DNA of 64,000 bases, taken from NCBI RefSeq assembly GCF_011926545.1, contig NZ_JAATIT010000001.1, positions 1,320,469 through 1,384,468 on the forward strand, in the 5' to 3' direction. Below the pieces are notes generated by a model. The model was given only the letters and a program-made list of their open reading frames with translations. It searched no databases and had not been told where the DNA came from. Positions 1 to 9,027 of this stretch are shown here, piece by piece (position 1 is the first letter of the stretch; each line of letters opens with the position of its first letter). The stretch is from Sphingopyxis italica. Lineage in GTDB: Bacteria > Pseudomonadota > Alphaproteobacteria > Sphingomonadales > Sphingomonadaceae. Both the position numbers and the translations under genes were made by a program.

Positions 1-706
1 CATTCGCCATGACGATATGGCGGGTGGCGTCGCCCTGCCCCATGAAGTGCATCACCCGGCCTTGCTCGGGATCGTCGAGATCGAAATAGAAATACACCTC
101 GCTCCGGCGTTCATGCACGTGCGGCGGCATCGTGTTCCACACGCTTCCCGGCTTGAGGATCGTGAGGCCCATCGCCAGTTGCGCGCTGTCGCACACGCCC
201 GGGATGACGAGCTGGTGGATCGTCCGGTCGTTGGCCGTCTCCAGGCTGCCGCGCTCGAGCATCTTCGCGTTGGCGAGCGGCAGTTTGCGCGTGTCGAAGG
301 CGCGATGGGCGGGGGATGAAGCCAGATAGAAACGCGCGCCATCGCCGGAGAAGGCGACGTCTTTCGCACCCATCGTGACGTACAGGCTGTCTTTCGCGCC
401 CAGCGTGAACGGCTCGCCATCGACGGTCACGGTGCCTTCGGCGCGCCCGACATTGACGATGCCCAGTTCGCGCCGCTCGAGGAACGGGTGGCCGGCGGCC
501 GAAGCGGGCTCCGATTGATCGGGCAGCCGGACGCTCCCGCTCTCGACCAGCACCCCGCCGATCGCCAGCCGATCGGCATGCGTATAGTTGAGCACGCATT
601 GGTTCGGGCGGAACAAATTCTGAATAAGATAGCGGTCGCGCAGTTCATCATTGGACACGCACGCCATCATGTCCGGATGGGTGGCGTAATAGGTTCGATC
701 GAACAT
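1..706 (-). CDS. kduI: 5-dehydro-4-deoxy-D-glucuronate isomerase, C-terminus cut by window edge
   Basis: Partial gene whose 3' end lies beyond the left edge; 235 codons are visible from ATG 706-704. KduI isomerises 5-keto-4-deoxyuronate, the product of unsaturated oligouronide cleavage, to 2,5-diketo-3-deoxygluconate in the cytoplasm. Residues H196, H198 and E203 sit exactly where the E. coli enzyme has its zinc ligands; the fourth ligand (H245) would be off-window. The N-terminal half has the cupin-like pattern of the family. It is the last visible gene of a minus-strand run beginning with the TonB receptor at 5799, which fits uptake followed by catabolism of pectin-like polymers. The next gene to the left would be expected to be kduD, but this cannot be seen. 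Confidence 0.93.
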   Translation of the reverse strand, partial: MFDRTYYATHPDMMACVSNDELRDRYLIQNLFRPNQCVLNYTHADRLAIGGVLVESGSVRLPDQSEPASAAGHPFLERRELGIVNVGRAEGTVTVDGEPFTLGAKDSLYVTMGAKDVAFSGDGARFYLASSPAHRAFDTRKLPLANAKMLERGSLETANDRTIHQLVIPGVCDSAQLAMGLTILKPGSVWNTMPPHVHERRSEVYFYFDLDDPEQGRVMHFMGQGDATRHIVMAN

Positions 707-812
707 GACTGCTCCGAAAAAAGACCGGGCGGGCGGCGCCGCCCGGGTCAAAAGGGCCGCGTGCAGCCGTCAGAGCGCGAAGCGCCGACGACCGCACGGG
801 CAGGGGGGAGGG

Positions 813-2969
813 CTATTTCGTTTTCCGGAAGACCGGCGGCGTGAACGCACCGTTCGTCGCGACGTCCCACACCTCGATGCGCGCCCATTTGCGGCCGCTG
901 AGGTCGACGCGCTTCTCGATCGTGCGGCTTCCGAAGGGGGCGGCGCCGGTCAGGTCGATGCGATCGCGATAGACCTTGCTGCCATCGCCGCTGACGATCT
1001 CGGCGAAGGCGGGCGGGAAGGTCCATTCGATCTTCGCGCGCACCACGCTATTGCGTCCGAACGCGGCTTCGTCGCCGCTCTTGGCGCCGCCGATCGTGAA
1101 TTCGGGAATCAGCACTTCGCCGGTGGTGGTGAAGAACTTGCCGCCGCGCAGCGCGTCGAGCACGCTCTGCCAGCCATCGGAATAGCGCGGCAATGGCCCG
1201 TCGAGTTTGAGATAGTTGATGTTCATATGCGCATAGAGTTCGCTCTCGTCGGAGATCTGGAACACGTCGACCTCGCCGGGGGCGAACTTGCGCTCGGACG
1301 GTTTCGTCGCCCAGTTGTTCATGTCGTCGAGCGTGTCGAGCACCCGCCAGCCGAGGCGCGGCTGCGAATAGTCCACCGGCATATTCTTCCACGCACCGCC
1401 GAGGAAGCGGTCGCTCTTGAAGAAGGCGGTGTCCTTGTGCTTGTCGGGGAAGCCCGTCGATCCCTTGATCCGCGGGTGCGCGGTCCACATCAGGCCGTTC
1501 TCGTCCTGCATCAGCTTCAGGACGTCCGCCTGCGAACCGACATGATAGATTTTGCCGAGCTTGGGATCATTTTCGACGAAGGGCTGCCCCTCCTTGCGGT
1601 CGAGCGTCCAATAGACCGGCTTGGGAAAGAAGCTGATCCAGTGCCCGCCGAGATGGGCGTTGGGCTCCTCGCCGGGAAGCAGCAGCAGCTTGTCGTCGGA
1701 TAGCCGCGCGGTCTCGGCGTGCATCGTCTTGAGCAAGGTCAGCCGGTCGCCGGCACGATCGAGCGCCTCGCGCCCGAGGTGAAGCTCGGCGAGGTGGACG
1801 ATCTCGACGTTCATATCCTTGAAGCGCTTGACGAAATCCGGGGACTCGAGCCCGTCGGGAACGCCCGTCGATTGCTGGAAGCGCTGCGTATTCAGAAAGT
1901 CTTCGGTGTGCTCGACATGATAATGGCTGGTGAAAGTGCGGTGCCCGTCGAGCGCCTTGAAGCGGTCGCCGCGCGTATAGGCGAGTGCGGCCTTGGTGAC
2001 GCTCGCGGCATCGCCGCTGTCGGGCAGCAGGAACACGCCCATGTCTTGCGTCGTGCCTGGCGGCGCGTTGACCCACGGCACATAGCGCCGATCGCCCTCG
2101 AGCGTCTGGCGCACGCCGAAACTCGTGCGGCCGTCGAGGTTGCGATAGTCATTGCCGTACCAGGCCGAATTGTCGTTGTTGGCGTAGTCGAGCGGGTAGT
2201 AGAATTGGTGCGGCGGCGGGACTACGCCCAGCGAACCGCCTGCGGCGCCCTCGGCAACGATCATGCGTGCGCGCACCTTGGGGGACACCGCGGGCGTGCG
2301 CGAAGCATCGCCTTCCTTGCGCACCATCGCGTCGCTGGTGTCGGTGAAGGCGATCGAGCGCCACGGCAAGGCGGCCGAGGACGCGACGCTGAGGCCGGCA
2401 TCGAAGGTGTAGGCGGTGGCATCGCGCTGCGTCGTCATCACCATCGCCGCACGCACCAGCCGCGAGCCCGGATAGATGGTGAATTCATAGGCGCCGGAGA
2501 ACGGCCCGGCCGCCGCGCCGCCGACGATCACTTTGGTATAACCGCCCTCCGCGCGCACGCTGATGTCGCTGCGCGACAAGGTCAGCGGGAAGCTTTCGAA
2601 CGGACGCTTGCGGGGGTTGTCGAAAAAGATCGTCCAGCCCTGCTTGAGGTCGCGGGTGCCGACGGTGACGACACCGGCCGGATCGACGCCGCCGAGCACC
2701 GTCTTGCCGGCGATGGAGATCGCCTGGATCAGCGGCTTGCCGGGATCGCGCGACAGGACGAGCTGCGCGCGCTCGCCCTGCGCGGAGGGCCAGTCGACCG
2801 TCACCGAGTCCTGCGTGCGTGCGACGCGCACGTCGCCTGGGAGCGTCTGGCCGGACTCGCCCAGAGCCGTGGCCGGCGCCTGCGCATATGCCGCGCCGGC
2901 GATTACGGAGCTTCCGATCGTCAGAGCTGTTGCCAGCCCGAGCACCGTAAATATTCTCTTCCTGTTCAA
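813..2969 (-). CDS. Secreted PHP-like (CehA/McbA-type) metallohydrolase of the polyuronide cluster
   Basis: About 718 residues. I place the start at TTG 2969-2967 because a perfect AAGGAGG lies 5 bases upstream and the protein then opens directly with a signal peptide (MNRKRIFTVLG...AYAQ). The alternative ATG at 2987 would place that ribosome site inside the gene. The N-terminal half looks beta-rich. The C-terminal half has His/Glu-rich PHP-like motifs: HYHVEHTEDF, HLAELHLG, LPGEEPNAHLGGHW and WTAHPR. The substrate is unknown. Its position between the TonB receptor and kduI suggests a periplasmic role in processing a uronic-acid polymer or a substituent on it. The PHP assignment rests on motif reading only. 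Confidence 0.6.
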   Translation of the reverse strand: MNRKRIFTVLGLATALTIGSSVIAGAAYAQAPATALGESGQTLPGDVRVARTQDSVTVDWPSAQGERAQLVLSRDPGKPLIQAISIAGKTVLGGVDPAGVVTVGTRDLKQGWTIFFDNPRKRPFESFPLTLSRSDISVRAEGGYTKVIVGGAAAGPFSGAYEFTIYPGSRLVRAAMVMTTQRDATAYTFDAGLSVASSAALPWRSIAFTDTSDAMVRKEGDASRTPAVSPKVRARMIVAEGAAGGSLGVVPPPHQFYYPLDYANNDNSAWYGNDYRNLDGRTSFGVRQTLEGDRRYVPWVNAPPGTTQDMGVFLLPDSGDAASVTKAALAYTRGDRFKALDGHRTFTSHYHVEHTEDFLNTQRFQQSTGVPDGLESPDFVKRFKDMNVEIVHLAELHLGREALDRAGDRLTLLKTMHAETARLSDDKLLLLPGEEPNAHLGGHWISFFPKPVYWTLDRKEGQPFVENDPKLGKIYHVGSQADVLKLMQDENGLMWTAHPRIKGSTGFPDKHKDTAFFKSDRFLGGAWKNMPVDYSQPRLGWRVLDTLDDMNNWATKPSERKFAPGEVDVFQISDESELYAHMNINYLKLDGPLPRYSDGWQSVLDALRGGKFFTTTGEVLIPEFTIGGAKSGDEAAFGRNSVVRAKIEWTFPPAFAEIVSGDGSKVYRDRIDLTGAAPFGSRTIEKRVDLSGRKWARIEVWDVATNGAFTPPVFRKTK

Positions 2970-3045
2970 GCCATCCTCCTTTTTCATCGTTCGGGTGCGT
3001 CGCCGGCCCGCGTCGTCCGCCGCGGGCCGGGCACCCATTTCATGC

Positions 3046-5799
3046 TCAGAAGTTAAAGCGCACCCCGAGCGAGTAGGTCGTGTCGTCGTTACGTACTTCA
3101 CGAACGAAATCCTCGCGCGTTTCGAAGTTGCGCGTCTTTTGACCCAAGATGTTCGTGCCGGCGAAGCTGACCGTGATACCCGGCGCGACGTCGTAATTCA
3201 GGCCGAAATCGAGCCGTCCCGCGGCGCGGATGCCGTTGCGCCCGACGGGGATCGAAACCGGACGGAGCGAGAGGCCGTTGGTGATGTCGCCGTCGAAATA
3301 GCTGGAGCGATAGGTATAGATCGCCCGCGCCGAGATCCCGTATTTTTCATAGATCAGGCCGATGTTGTAATTATATTTGGAGACGCCGAGCAGCGGCAGG
3401 CCCTGAAGCCGGTCGCCGGGGGTCGTCACCTCGCTGTCGATGACCGTGAAGTTTCCGATCACGCCCGCGCCGTCGAGACCTTCGGGAAGGAAATCGAGGA
3501 ACAGCTGGCCGCCGACTTCGACGCCCTTGATCTTGGCCGAACCCAGGTTGCGGGGGGTCGAAATCACATATTGCAGGCCGTCTATCGTGCGCACCTCGGT
3601 CCCGTTGATGATCCGGTCCGTGATGTCGCGATAGAAAGCGACCGCCGAGACATAGTTGCTGCGGCCGAAATAATATTCGAGCGACGCATCGAAGCTGTCG
3701 GCCTTTTGCGGACGGAGGTCGGGGTTGCCGCCCGATCCGGAATTCTGGATCGTGTTGACGTAGGAAACGACATAGCTGAGGCCGGGATTGAGCTGGCCGA
3801 AGCTGGGCCGCGACAGCGTCTTCGAATAGTTGAAACGCGACTGGAGACCGCCGCCGAACTCGATGCGCGCACTGGCATTGGGCAGCAGATCGGTGTCGCT
3901 GGTCGAACGCCGGACCAGCACGACGCGCGACGTGCCCGTCGCCGGATCGGTCACGCGGCCCGAACCCGCAATCTCACGGTCGGTGCGGGTCAGGCGGGCG
4001 CCGACCATGCCGTCGATCGAGATCGCATCGGTCAGCGCGAATTTATAACCCGCTTGCAGGAAGCCGGCGTAGCTCTTTTCCTGCGCGTCATAGTCGCGCG
4101 TCGGGTCGAACCCCGGCGTGTCCGGCGAGATGCCGTACAGGGTCCTGAGCTGCCGCTTGATCGATTCCTGTGTCAGATATTCGGGGTCGAGCTGCAGGAA
4201 GGACGCGCCGTCGTTCATCTGCGGAACGCCGGGGGCCTGCGAAAGAATATCGCCGGGAAGGCCGGCGCCGTCCAGCGGCGTCACGAACGAACCGCCCGGG
4301 GCCGGCGGGCCGCCGAGATACTGTTCGAATCCCGCCTTGCGCTTCGCGACGCGAACGCCGGCCTGAATATAGTCGAGGAACCCGCCAAAGTCATATTTGG
4401 CGTCGCTCATCACGGCCCACAAAGTGCCCCGGCTGCGGTTGATATTTTCGCTCATGCCGTTGGCGAACGCCAGGCCCGCCGGATCGTTCATGGGGTTGCC
4501 GGGCATCGTCGCCTGAACCTCGTGATCGACGTCGCGGACCAGAACCAGTTCGTCGATGCGCTTGCCGATGTCGACGCGGAAGCTGTCGTTCCGATTGGTC
4601 GAGGATTCATAGGAGATGTCGGTGTTCCAGGTGAGCGCGCCGATCTCCTTGTTGAAGCCGGTGGCGATCACAAAGATGTCGGTGCGCGACTGGTTGGCGA
4701 CCGTTGCGGTATAATATTCGATATTGCGCGCGGTATAGCCGGTCGCGTTGCAGAGCTCGCGGATCGTGCCCGTACCCGTCGGATTGGCCGGGCTCTGCAC
4801 ATTCCCCGAATAATAGCCGTCGGGGTTCACCGCGAAATCCTCGCAGCTATCGCCGGCGGTCGCTTCGAGCGAGGTGCCGGTGAAGGCGCGGAAGGTCGGG
4901 CGCGCCTGGAAGACGTCGCCGCGATAACCCGCGAACAGACCCTCGAGATAGATTGTGGTGTCGCTGTCAGGCGCCCATTCAAGCGAGAAATTGGCCTGAG
5001 GGCGCTCATATTTGCCGAACTCGATGGCAGCGGCGAAGCCGGTGGGTGCATGCAGATTCTGGGGCGAGCCGGCGGGGCCGGCGCTGGTGGCGCGCGTCCA
5101 GTCGTTCCAGGCAACCGGCCGGGCATATTCGTTGCGCTGGTAGGAAACCCCGACCATCGCGGCGATCTCGCCCTCACCCGCGGACCAGCGGTTGGCGACG
5201 AGCAGGCTCAGCGCCGGATTGAGCGTGTTCTTCGAACCGGCTTCCTGCAGATAGGTCGCGCGCGCGCTGCCGGCGATCGTCAGTTCCTTGAAGTCGAGCG
5301 CACGGCGCAGGCGCAAATTGACGCCGCCGGCCACGCCGCCTTCGAGCCGCTCGGCCGAACTGGACTTGTAGACATCGACGCCCGCGAGCGCTTCGGCGGG
5401 CAGGTCCTGAAACGAGAAGCCGCGGCCGACGCCGGTGAAGATCTCGCGCCCGTTGAGCGTGGTGACAATGTCGTCGAGGCCGCGGATACGCGCGCCGACG
5501 ATCTCGTTGTTGCCGCCGACGACCACCTGCACGCCGGGCACGCGCTGGAGCGCCGACGCCGTGGTGAGGTCGGGAAGCTTGCCGATATCCTCGGCGACGA
5601 TCGAATCGACCACGGCGGTCGACTCGCGCTTGATCTCGGCGGCGCGCGAAAGGCTCTGGCGGATGCCGGTGACGACGATGTCGCCCTCCTGCGCCTCGCT
5701 TGCGGTCGGAACGGCGGGTGGCGCGGTTTGCGCAATTGCCATGGGCGCACCACTTGCGAGTGCGATCAGCGCCACGGAGGCGCGAAGACTGACCTTCAA
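3046..5799 (-). CDS. TonB-dependent outer-membrane receptor, polyuronide uptake
   Basis: About 917 residues. The start is TTG 5799-5797, preceded by GGAGAGG and opening with a signal peptide (MKVSLRASVALIALASG...AQ); two ATGs further upstream at 5823 and 5820 lie before that ribosome site. There is a TonB-box-like segment (DIVVTGIRQSL), a plug with the typical KLPD and RGLDD motifs, and a 22-strand barrel ending in aromatic VRFNF. This resembles the Caulobacter-type carbohydrate receptor family. Its neighbours (kduI, PHP-like enzyme, DUF4861, GntR) suggest oligogalacturonate or another oligouronide as ligand, but the ligand is inferred. An operator-like box (5811-5830) covers its likely -10 element. 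Confidence 0.88.
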   Translation of the reverse strand: MKVSLRASVALIALASGAPMAIAQTAPPAVPTASEAQEGDIVVTGIRQSLSRAAEIKRESTAVVDSIVAEDIGKLPDLTTASALQRVPGVQVVVGGNNEIVGARIRGLDDIVTTLNGREIFTGVGRGFSFQDLPAEALAGVDVYKSSSAERLEGGVAGGVNLRLRRALDFKELTIAGSARATYLQEAGSKNTLNPALSLLVANRWSAGEGEIAAMVGVSYQRNEYARPVAWNDWTRATSAGPAGSPQNLHAPTGFAAAIEFGKYERPQANFSLEWAPDSDTTIYLEGLFAGYRGDVFQARPTFRAFTGTSLEATAGDSCEDFAVNPDGYYSGNVQSPANPTGTGTIRELCNATGYTARNIEYYTATVANQSRTDIFVIATGFNKEIGALTWNTDISYESSTNRNDSFRVDIGKRIDELVLVRDVDHEVQATMPGNPMNDPAGLAFANGMSENINRSRGTLWAVMSDAKYDFGGFLDYIQAGVRVAKRKAGFEQYLGGPPAPGGSFVTPLDGAGLPGDILSQAPGVPQMNDGASFLQLDPEYLTQESIKRQLRTLYGISPDTPGFDPTRDYDAQEKSYAGFLQAGYKFALTDAISIDGMVGARLTRTDREIAGSGRVTDPATGTSRVVLVRRSTSDTDLLPNASARIEFGGGLQSRFNYSKTLSRPSFGQLNPGLSYVVSYVNTIQNSGSGGNPDLRPQKADSFDASLEYYFGRSNYVSAVAFYRDITDRIINGTEVRTIDGLQYVISTPRNLGSAKIKGVEVGGQLFLDFLPEGLDGAGVIGNFTVIDSEVTTPGDRLQGLPLLGVSKYNYNIGLIYEKYGISARAIYTYRSSYFDGDITNGLSLRPVSIPVGRNGIRAAGRLDFGLNYDVAPGITVSFAGTNILGQKTRNFETREDFVREVRNDDTTYSLGVRFNF

Positions 5800-5810
5800 T
5801 GGACCTCTCC

Positions 5811-5830
5811 TATAAGACATCATACAAGTT
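5811..5830 (-). promoter_or_regulatory. Operator-like box upstream of the TonB receptor
   Basis: The 20 bases match 15 of 20 positions of the box at 6740-6759 (shared pattern TATAAG.CAT...ACAA.TT on the plus strand). On the minus strand it overlaps a -10-like TATGAT (5819-5824) just upstream of the receptor start. I infer that the GntR-family protein encoded next door binds here. Confidence 0.5.
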
Positions 5831-5909
5831 TGACAGATTGATCTTATTATTCTGCCGGGCGTAGTGGGGCGCCTGAATTGTTCGTCAGGTCTGTCGTGTT
5901 GGTCTGGTT

Positions 5910-6683
5910 TCAGCCCGTCGGGCTGTTGGACGACATGAAGTCGTGAAGTTCGCGATGCCGCTTGAGGCTGCCGCTCATATGCGTTCGCGCGGCAACCCGC
6001 GCGGCGTCGGGATCACGGCGGATGATGGCCTCGAGGATCGCCTCATGCTCCGCGCTGATCACCGCCTTGTAGCTGTCGCCGATATAGGCCTGGCCTTGCC
6101 GCAGATAGAGCGAGCGCGGCGGAACGAGGCGGACGCCAAGGAAATCTATCAGTTTGGCGTAATAGCTGTTCTTGCTCGCGCGGGCGATGGCGTTGTGGAA
6201 CTCGACATCGGCCTTGACCGAATCCTCGAGGCCGACCGCGGCTTCGCCCAGAATCCTGATCTGCTGACGCATATTCATCACGTCGAGCTCGCTGCGCCGT
6301 TCGGCGGCGAGCGCCGCCATCTCGGTTTCGACGCAGAGCCGCAGTTCGAGCAGCTGGATCACGTCGCTGAGATTCTCAACCTCGTCGCGCGTGATCTGGA
6401 ACGCCTGATAGCGCGCGGTTTCGCTGACGAAGAGACCTTTTCCCTGGCGGGCCTCGACCAATCCCGCCGCGGCGAGGCGGGCGATCGCTTCGCGAATCAC
6501 CGTCCGGCTCACGCCCAACAAGTCGACGAATTCCGCTTCGGTAGGGAGCTGGGCGCCGGGCCGATGCACGCCCGACATGATGCTGGTGCGGATATGCTCG
6601 CACGCGGCATCGACGAGGGACGGCCGCCGCTTGCGAAGCGCCAGCCTGTCGTCATGCACAGCGTCGGTGCCGCTTTGCCTCAC
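5910..6683 (-). CDS. GntR/FadR-type transcriptional regulator of the uronate cluster
   Basis: 257 residues from GTG 6683-6681, which has GGGAGG 8 bases upstream; ATG 6710 is the alternative and has no clear ribosome site. The N-terminal winged helix (PTEAEFVDLLGVSRTVIREAI) is typical of GntR. The C-terminal all-helical part, with a V.FHNAI segment and the late EHEAI...H motif, is the FCD ligand domain. Members of this group near kduI commonly sense sugar acids and repress uptake and catabolic genes. Here it lies upstream of the receptor and divergent from the DUF4861 gene. The box at 6740-6759 covers its own -10, so autoregulation is likely. Confidence 0.88.
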   Translation of the reverse strand: MRQSGTDAVHDDRLALRKRRPSLVDAACEHIRTSIMSGVHRPGAQLPTEAEFVDLLGVSRTVIREAIARLAAAGLVEARQGKGLFVSETARYQAFQITRDEVENLSDVIQLLELRLCVETEMAALAAERRSELDVMNMRQQIRILGEAAVGLEDSVKADVEFHNAIARASKNSYYAKLIDFLGVRLVPPRSLYLRQGQAYIGDSYKAVISAEHEAILEAIIRRDPDAARVAARTHMSGSLKRHRELHDFMSSNSPTG

Positions 6684-6737
6684 GCGCCCATCCTCCCGTT
6701 GCCGACGCATGAGCGCCGTACCCGCTTGTGTGTAACG

Positions 6738-6743
6738 ATTATA
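6738..6743 (-). promoter_or_regulatory. -10 element of the gntR promoter
   Basis: A perfect TATAAT on the minus strand, about 55 bases upstream of the gntR GTG. It is overlapped by the operator-like box at 6740-6759. I see no convincing -35 at the usual distance. Confidence 0.4.
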
Positions 6744-6759
6744 AGTCATATGACAACTT
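6740..6759. promoter_or_regulatory. Operator-like palindrome between gntR and the DUF4861 gene
   Basis: It contains the perfect 10-base palindrome GTCATATGAC (6745-6754) and an outer inverted repeat TAAGT/ACTTA (6742-6746 and 6756-6760). It lies in an AT-rich divergent promoter region and repeats 15 of 20 bases of the box at 5811-5830. It is probably the binding site of the GntR-family protein. Confidence 0.55.
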
Positions 6760-6894
6760 AAATAATTTCTTTTGATTTTAAAATATGGTCGATCAGGCAT
6801 GCGAGCCATGGCCGCAAGGGCGCCACGCCGTGGTAGAGCGTCAATATGGTGGGGTCGCAGCACGATGAGACCGGCCGACACAGGGAGAGATAGA

Positions 6895-7854
6895 ATGCGG
6901 ACTTCGACCATCAGGAAGAGCCGACGCGCCCCGGTAACGATGGCGTTCTTATGTGCGGTGACCGCAGCGATGTCCGCCGCGGCACAACCTGCCGAAACGC
7001 CGGACATGCCAGCGGTGGCGGGGTCGCTGCCGCCGCCACCCGACCGGAAAGCTCAGGCCGCGGTCGTGCGTGCGGACTATCGCTACGACGATCTGCTTTG
7101 GGAGAATGATCGCACCGCGCACCGGATTTACGGCCACGCGCTCGAAGCGGCGGAACCGCCATCGGGTTCGGGGATCGATTCGTGGGGCAAGAATGTCCGC
7201 TGGCCCTTCGCCGATCGTCAGCTGCGCAGCGGCGACCAGCATAGCTATCGCGGCGAAGGCCTCGATTTCTACAACGTCGGTTCGACGCGCGGCGCCGGCG
7301 GGCTCGGCATCTGGCACGACAACAAGCTGTGGACGTCGCGCAATTACGTCCGCCACCAAATCCTGTCCGCAAGCGGGAAAGCCGCCGATTTCACTGTCGA
7401 TTACGCGCCCTGGCCCGTCGATGTGGATCGCAAGGTGTGGGAGACGCGCCGCTTCACGCTTCCGCTCGATACGCATTTCACCCGCATGGTCTCGACGATC
7501 GCGTCCGACAGCGACGAACCGCTCCTCGTCGGCATTGGCATCGGCAAGCGGACGACGGGGTCCGGCGCCGGCGAACTGACGGTCGACCGGGCGAAAGGAC
7601 TGCTCTCGTGGTGGGGGCCCGCCGACAGCGACCATGGCCGGATGGCGATCGCGATCCGGGTCGATCCCGCGATGATCGCCGAGATACGCAGCGACGCGGA
7701 CAATCATCTCGTCCTGCTGCGCGTCGTGCCCGGCAAGCCGTTCGTCTATTTTTCGGGATCGGCCTGGGACAAGGGCCAGGGCGGCTTTCGCACGCGCCAA
7801 TCGTGGGACGCCTATGCGGCGGGCGAAAAGCTGGACTTCACAGTGCCAAAATGA
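6895..7854 (+). CDS. Secreted DUF4861-family protein of the polyuronide cluster
   Basis: 319 residues from ATG 6895, with GGGAGA just upstream and an N-terminal signal peptide (AVTAAMSAAAQ). The rest matches what I recall of DUF4861 proteins: YDDLLWENDRTAHRIYG near the start, SWGKNVRWPFADRQ, a FYNVGSTRG segment and a late WDAYA. The family is frequent in pectin and other uronate polysaccharide loci; I know of no firmly established biochemical activity. It is transcribed divergently from gntR across a shared AT-rich region with an operator-like palindrome, so co-regulation with the receptor is likely. Confidence 0.8.
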   Translation: MRTSTIRKSRRAPVTMAFLCAVTAAMSAAAQPAETPDMPAVAGSLPPPPDRKAQAAVVRADYRYDDLLWENDRTAHRIYGHALEAAEPPSGSGIDSWGKNVRWPFADRQLRSGDQHSYRGEGLDFYNVGSTRGAGGLGIWHDNKLWTSRNYVRHQILSASGKAADFTVDYAPWPVDVDRKVWETRRFTLPLDTHFTRMVSTIASDSDEPLLVGIGIGKRTTGSGAGELTVDRAKGLLSWWGPADSDHGRMAIAIRVDPAMIAEIRSDADNHLVLLRVVPGKPFVYFSGSAWDKGQGGFRTRQSWDAYAAGEKLDFTVPK

Positions 7855-8020
7855 CCTGGTTGCCCGCTCGGGCCGCCCCCGAGTAACGAGCGATCATTGC
7901 CCATGTGCGCCAAATGCACATCTCCTCTTCGCTCTATGCACGGAACCAAAGCCCCTCCCCATGCCATATTACTCCGAAGCTCTGGTTTGATCACGAGCCT
8001 AGGCACCCCGGAGAGCGTCG

Positions 8021-8380
8021 ATGAAGTTGGAGAAGACCTATCCCTCCTTGCTCACAGCCGATCTCGCGGCGGCTGAGCTCTGGTATATGAGGCTGCTCGG
8101 CCGCGCGCCGGATTATCGGCCGATGCCGACGTTGCTGCATTGGGAATTGTCCGATCAAGGTGGCCTCATGCTTTCGAGCAGCGAGGAGATTGCCAGCCGC
8201 GGCTCGATTTTCCTCTATGTTGCGGATCTCGCGGCGGAACGCCGCCGGCTCGACGAGGCGGGGATCGTGCTCGGCAGCGATATTGCGGGGGATTATTCGA
8301 CGCTGGCGCAGGTGCGCGATCCCGATGGCAACCTGATCACGCTGGCGACGCCGCCGTCGGGGCCCTTTCCGCCGGCGTAG
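8021..8380 (+). CDS. VOC (glyoxalase/bleomycin-resistance fold) family protein
   Basis: 119 residues with GGAGAG upstream of ATG 8021. It shows the VOC pattern: an opening strand, LAAAELWYMRLLGRAPDY, a central FLYVADLAAERRRLDEAG and a final VRDPDGNLITLATP. These small proteins form a paired beta-alpha-beta-beta-beta fold, usually binding a metal, and act as lyases, dioxygenases or drug-binding proteins. The substrate cannot be told from sequence. It lies 54 bases upstream of the DUF899 gene in the same direction. Confidence 0.8.
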   Translation: MKLEKTYPSLLTADLAAAELWYMRLLGRAPDYRPMPTLLHWELSDQGGLMLSSSEEIASRGSIFLYVADLAAERRRLDEAGIVLGSDIAGDYSTLAQVRDPDGNLITLATPPSGPFPPA

Positions 8381-8433
8381 GACTTCTCGCCGCGGCAGGC
8401 ACGCACAGACGATCGATTCGGGAGTTGGACAAG

Positions 8434-9027
8434 ATGCGGCACATTTCCGAAAATGAGGCGGCGACGCCCGAAGTGGCGGACCGGGCGACGTTCCAGGCGG
8501 GCCTCGACGCTCTGCGGACGCGGGAAAAGGCCCATATGCGCGAAGGCGACGAAATCGCGGCCGCGCGGCGCCGGGTGCCGATGGTCGCGGTGGACGGACG
8601 CACGCCGATTATCGGCGCGGAGGGTCCCACGACGTTGCTGGACGCGTTCGAGGGACGGCGAATGCTCATCGCCTATTATTATATGTGGTTCACCGGCAGG
8701 CCCGCAGCGAGACAATGCCAGGGATGCAGCTGGTTCACATCGCAGGTGCGCGAATTGAGCTACCTGCATTCGCGCGACGTGACCTATGCGACATTTTGCC
8801 AAGGACCCTATGACGAGAGCGCGCGTTACCGCGATTTCATGGGGTGGGATATGCCATGGTATTCGGTCCTCGCCTCGCGCGACACATTGCTGGCCGGGCG
8901 CGAGGTCGGCAGCATGTATCTTTCCTCGCGATTGAAAAGCTCTGGCCTCCATCGGATGACAAGACCCGGGAACCGCACGAACGACGCCGAATGGCGAGGC
9001 CCAAGCAAAAGGGTGCGATCTCTGTAA
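8434..9027 (+). CDS. DUF899-family thioredoxin-like protein, C-terminally truncated
   Basis: 197 residues from ATG 8434 (GGAG 11 bases upstream). The central segment is typical DUF899: CQGCSWFTSQV, LHSRDVTYATFCQGPYDE and YRDFMGWDMPWYS. The family then normally continues from the DTLLAGREVG segment into a conserved domain with an FETYWTT-like motif. Here homology stops after GREVGSMYL, the last 30 or so residues look unrelated, and no other frame restores the domain. The gene therefore appears to be cut by a rearrangement next to the tRNA-Glu pair. Function, if any remains, is unknown. Confidence 0.7.
   Translation: MRHISENEAATPEVADRATFQAGLDALRTREKAHMREGDEIAAARRRVPMVAVDGRTPIIGAEGPTTLLDAFEGRRMLIAYYYMWFTGRPAARQCQGCSWFTSQVRELSYLHSRDVTYATFCQGPYDESARYRDFMGWDMPWYSVLASRDTLLAGREVGSMYLSSRLKSSGLHRMTRPGNRTNDAEWRGPSKRVRSL

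Noticed and set aside
2563..5841. Open plus-strand frame of about 1090 codons across the TonB receptor
   Set aside because: It is antisense to a receptor with clear plug and barrel motifs; its translation is rich in Arg, Ala and Gly without family signatures.
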